NCBI GenBank assembly: GCA_017302195.1 | Contig: JAFLEG010000208.1 | Location: forward strand, 1-7,348 | DNA length: 7,348 bases | DNA from: Verrucomicrobiota bacterium | Lineage (GTDB): Bacteria > Verrucomicrobiota > Verrucomicrobiia > Limisphaerales > UBA9464 | Direction: 5' to 3' | Part shown: piece by piece, positions 4,961 to 7,348 of the stretch | Numbering within the stretch: position 1 is the stretch's first letter | Layout: every line of letters begins with the position of its first letter | Notes under the pieces: generated by a model | The model's database searches: none | The model's input: the letters and a program-made list of their open reading frames with translations, nothing else | What the model was told of the DNA's origin: nothing | Made by a program: the position numbers and the translations under genes

Positions 4961-5866
4961 ATGAACGTCACACGCCGTCAGTTCCTCCAGCACTCCGTCA
5001 CCACCGCCGCCGCGCTGGCCGCGGGATGCACCACCACCGCCCGCAAGCCGGTCTATGAAATCAGCCTCGCCGAGTGGTCGCTGCACCAGGAGCTGTTTGG
5101 AAAGAAGATGACCCACCTGGAGTTTCCGCGGGTGGCCCGGCAGGAGTTCGGCATCGGGGCCATCGAGTTGGTCAACCAGTTCATGATGCAGCAGGCGGCC
5201 GACACCACGTTCCTGCGCGAGTTCAAGAGCCGGGCCGACGGCGAGGGGGTGAAGATCCTGCTCATCATGTGCGACGGGGAGGGCAGCCTGGGCGATCCCG
5301 ATCCGGCCAAGCGCCGTCAGGCGGTGCTCAACCACCACAAATGGGCCGATGCGGCCAGGTACTTCGGCGGCCACAGCATCCGGGTGAACGCGGCGACCGG
5401 CAATGTCGGCACCTACCAGGAGCAGCAGGACCGCGCCGCGGAGGGCCTTTCGGAGCTGTCGGACTACTGCGCGCGGCTCGGACTCAACTGCATTGTGGAG
5501 AACCACGGCGGCCTGAGTTCCAACGGCGAGTGGCTGGCGGGCGTGATGCGCAAGGTGGGCAAGTCCAACTGCGGCACGCTGCCCGACTTCGGCAACTTCC
5601 AGATCCAGACCGGTGAGTGGTACGACCGGTACCTCGGGGTGAGCCAGTTGATGCCCTTTGCCAAGGCGGTCAGCGCCAAGTCCAACAATTTCGATGCCGC
5701 CGGCAACTGCGTGGAGACCGACTACGCCCGCATGATGAAGATCGTGGTCGGCGCCGGGTATCACGGCTTCGTAGGGATCGAGTACGAGGGCGAGGTGCTC
5801 GGCGAACGCGAAGGCATCCTGGCCACCAAGCGCCTGCTGGAACGGGTCCGCTCGGAGATGGCATAG
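4961..5866 (+). CDS. Tat-exported sugar isomerase/epimerase-like TIM-barrel protein, probable lipoprotein
   Basis: From ATG 4961 the protein has 301 residues and begins MNVTRRQFLQHS, a twin-arginine motif (R5, R6), then a short hydrophobic stretch ending ALAAGC. Cys23 fits a lipobox, so it is probably exported folded by Tat and lipid-anchored. The body matches the AP-endonuclease-2/xylose-isomerase-like TIM barrel: IGAIELVNQF (65-74), LNCIVENHGG (175-184), GTLPDFGNF (205-213) and FVGIEYEGE (270-278). E180, D209 and E274 are candidate metal ligands. Family members are sugar isomerases, epimerases or, beside DUF1080 proteins, enzymes of 3-keto-sugar breakdown, which is the role I infer here. 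The GTG at 4916 overlapping the previous stop would add 15 residues ahead of the Tat motif and is less likely. Confidence 0.88.
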   Translation: MNVTRRQFLQHSVTTAAALAAGCTTTARKPVYEISLAEWSLHQELFGKKMTHLEFPRVARQEFGIGAIELVNQFMMQQAADTTFLREFKSRADGEGVKILLIMCDGEGSLGDPDPAKRRQAVLNHHKWADAARYFGGHSIRVNAATGNVGTYQEQQDRAAEGLSELSDYCARLGLNCIVENHGGLSSNGEWLAGVMRKVGKSNCGTLPDFGNFQIQTGEWYDRYLGVSQLMPFAKAVSAKSNNFDAAGNCVETDYARMMKIVVGAGYHGFVGIEYEGEVLGEREGILATKRLLERVRSEMA

Positions 5867-5950
5867 CTGTTGGACCGCCCTGGCGTCTGAATCCCCCCTG
5901 TACCCCACCGGGTTTCTGCGCATGCTGAACGCCGGCAGTCCTGCCGCGCC

Positions 5951-7348
5951 ATGCCCTTCTTCTCGCCCCAGTTTCTGGAGCAGGTCCGCGCCGCCAGCGA
6001 CATCGTGGATGTCATCGGCGCAGCGCTGCCGCTGAAGCGGGCCTCGTCGAACTTTGTCTGCCTCTGCCCGTTTCATAAGGAGAAGTCCCCGAGCTTCAAC
6101 GTCAGTCCCAGCAAGCAGATCTTCCACTGCTTCGGATGCCAGAAGGGCGGTGACGTCTTCAAGTTCGTCGAGCTCTACGAGAACATCAGCTTTCCCGAGG
6201 CGGTGGCCCGGCTGGCCGAGCGTGCGCGGATCCCGCTGGAGACCGACCGCGACCCGGCGGCCCGACAGGCGCGCGGGCTCAAGGATTCCCTGCTCAAGCT
6301 GCACGAGGCGGTGACGCGGCGTTGGCAGCAATGCCTGGAGAACGAGGCGGCCGGACAGACGGCGCGCGACTATCTGGTGAAACGCGGGGTGTCGCCGGAT
6401 GCCGTGCGCGAGTTCCGCATTGGCGCCGCGCCCGAGGCCTGGGACGACACGGTGAACTGGGCCAAGGCACAGGGGTTCGACGCCGGCCTGTGCGAACAGG
6501 CGGGGCTGATCGTGCGCAAGGAGGATACCGGACGCCTCTACGACCGGTTCCGTGGGCGCCTCATGTTCCCGATCTGCGACGAGCAGGGGCGGGTGATCGC
6601 CTTCAGCGGACGCATCCTCGCCGGTGACGAGAAGGTGGCCAAGTACGTCAACTCACCGGAGACCCCGATCTTCACCAAGGGCCGCGTCCTGTTCGGACTC
6701 GACAAGGCCAAGCGGGCCATCCTGGACGCCGGCCATGCGGTGGTCTGCGAGGGGCAGCTCGACACCATTGCCTGCCACAGCGCGGGCATCCGGAATGTGG
6801 TGGCGCCCCAGGGGACGGCCCTCACGCCGGAGCACGCGCGGATCTTGAAGCGCTACGTGGATGAAGTCGTGCTGTGCTTCGACGGCGACAAGGCCGGGCG
6901 GGCGGCAAGCATCCGGTCCTTTGATGGACTGCTGGGATCGGGACTGGCGGTGCGGGTGGCGTCCATACCGGCCCCGGACGATCCGGACAGCTTCCTCAAG
7001 ACCCGGGGCGCCGAGTCCTTCCGGGGCATTCTGTCCTCGGCGGAAGGCTACTTCGACTTCCTGCTCCGCCACCTGGCTTTGGAGAACGATCCCGCCACCG
7101 ACCGCGGACGCATGGCCATCGTGCGCGGCCTGGCGGAGGCGGTGCAGAAGACCGGCAATGCGGTGCTGGTGGACACCTACGCGCAGAAGGCGGCGCAGCG
7201 CCTGGGCGTGACGGTGGAGTCGGCGCGGACGGAGTTCCGCAAGGCCCGGCGTGCCGCACCGGCGGAGCCGGGTCCGGAGGACTCCATGCCCCCGCCCGAG
7301 ATGGAGGGCGCCTCTCCGGAACCCCCGCTTCCGCCCCCGCCGTCGCTG
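5951..7348 (+). CDS. dnaG: DNA primase DnaG (3' end beyond window)
   Basis: The frame is open for 466 codons to the right edge. The protein makes RNA primers for replication. The zinc-binding domain has C39, H42, C60 and C63 in CPFHKEKSPSFN and FHCFGCQKGGD (CHC2 type). The polymerase domain follows: DRFRGRLMFPICDEQGRVIAF (198-218), then KYVNSPETPIFTKGRVLFGL (231-250). The Toprim motifs are EGQLD (267-271) and LCFDGDKAG (309-316), with DDPDSFL (343-349). E267, D311 and D313 are the expected metal-binding acids; none is missing. From about residue 435 the sequence becomes Pro/Glu-rich, probably the linker to the helicase-binding C-terminal domain, which is not in the window. No Shine-Dalgarno site precedes ATG 5951, but the N-terminus aligns with the family. 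It follows the TIM-barrel gene by 84 bp; rpsU is not upstream as in the classical operon. Confidence 0.97.
   Translation, partial: MPFFSPQFLEQVRAASDIVDVIGAALPLKRASSNFVCLCPFHKEKSPSFNVSPSKQIFHCFGCQKGGDVFKFVELYENISFPEAVARLAERARIPLETDRDPAARQARGLKDSLLKLHEAVTRRWQQCLENEAAGQTARDYLVKRGVSPDAVREFRIGAAPEAWDDTVNWAKAQGFDAGLCEQAGLIVRKEDTGRLYDRFRGRLMFPICDEQGRVIAFSGRILAGDEKVAKYVNSPETPIFTKGRVLFGLDKAKRAILDAGHAVVCEGQLDTIACHSAGIRNVVAPQGTALTPEHARILKRYVDEVVLCFDGDKAGRAASIRSFDGLLGSGLAVRVASIPAPDDPDSFLKTRGAESFRGILSSAEGYFDFLLRHLALENDPATDRGRMAIVRGLAEAVQKTGNAVLVDTYAQKAAQRLGVTVESARTEFRKARRAAPAEPGPEDSMPPPEMEGASPEPPLPPPPSL

Noticed and set aside
5932..5945. Inverted repeat CGGCAG-TC-CTGCCG before dnaG as a terminator
   Set aside because: The two-base loop is too tight for a stable hairpin, and there is no T-run. 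It lies five bases before the dnaG start codon.
4568..6331. A 587-codon open frame on the minus strand across three genes
   Set aside because: It lies antisense to DUF1080, the TIM barrel and dnaG, all of which have clear family motifs. Long antisense frames are common in GC-rich DNA, and its protein has no recognisable domain.
1..7348. CRISPR array, tRNA, rRNA or transposase
   Set aside because: No regularly spaced short repeats, cloverleaf with conserved arms, rRNA-like sequence or transposase/integrase motifs were seen in any part of the window.

Overview
The window is GC-rich, tightly packed bacterial DNA. The best guess at its origin is a free-living Verrucomicrobiota (Pedosphaera/Limisphaera-like) or a related PVC-group bacterium. 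This is an inference from three things: an exported DUF1080 protein paired with a Tat-signal sugar-isomerase-like TIM barrel, weak or absent Shine-Dalgarno sites at most starts, and a DnaG carrying EGQLD and APQGTA motif variants. No rRNA or tRNA is present to confirm it.

Layout. Positions 1-1002 (minus strand) hold a wax-synthase-type MBOAT acyltransferase that runs off the left edge. Positions 1003-1544 hold no convincing gene but contain a hairpin-rich block. Positions 1545-2065 (minus) are a decayed type II toxin-antitoxin module: an intact AbrB/MazE-like antitoxin followed by only the C-terminal two thirds of a PIN-domain toxin. After a second gene-poor stretch, positions 2328-3820 form the most unusual part. 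The 3' third of an unfamiliar gene (3499-4194, minus) is present a second time at 2349-2696 as a truncated copy. The two copies are direct repeats exactly 1150 bp apart, and between them sits a complete vapBC-type module (2777-3453, plus) with its own promoter and a perfect 22-bp palindrome over the antitoxin start.

The right half is more ordinary and reads rightward. A secreted DUF1080 (3-keto-disaccharide hydrolase family) protein at 4227-4916 and a Tat-exported, probably lipid-anchored TIM-barrel isomerase/hydratase-like protein at 4961-5866 form a likely two-gene operon for carbohydrate breakdown in the periplasm. Then comes DNA primase dnaG (5951 to the right edge), with an intact CHC2 zinc finger and Toprim motifs.

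I do not see a clearly new multi-gene system. The best candidate is the vapBC cassette flanked by long direct repeats made from a neighbouring gene's 3' end. It could be a toxin-antitoxin unit that moves by recombination or replaces the end of the gene it lands in, or simply the remains of a tandem duplication.
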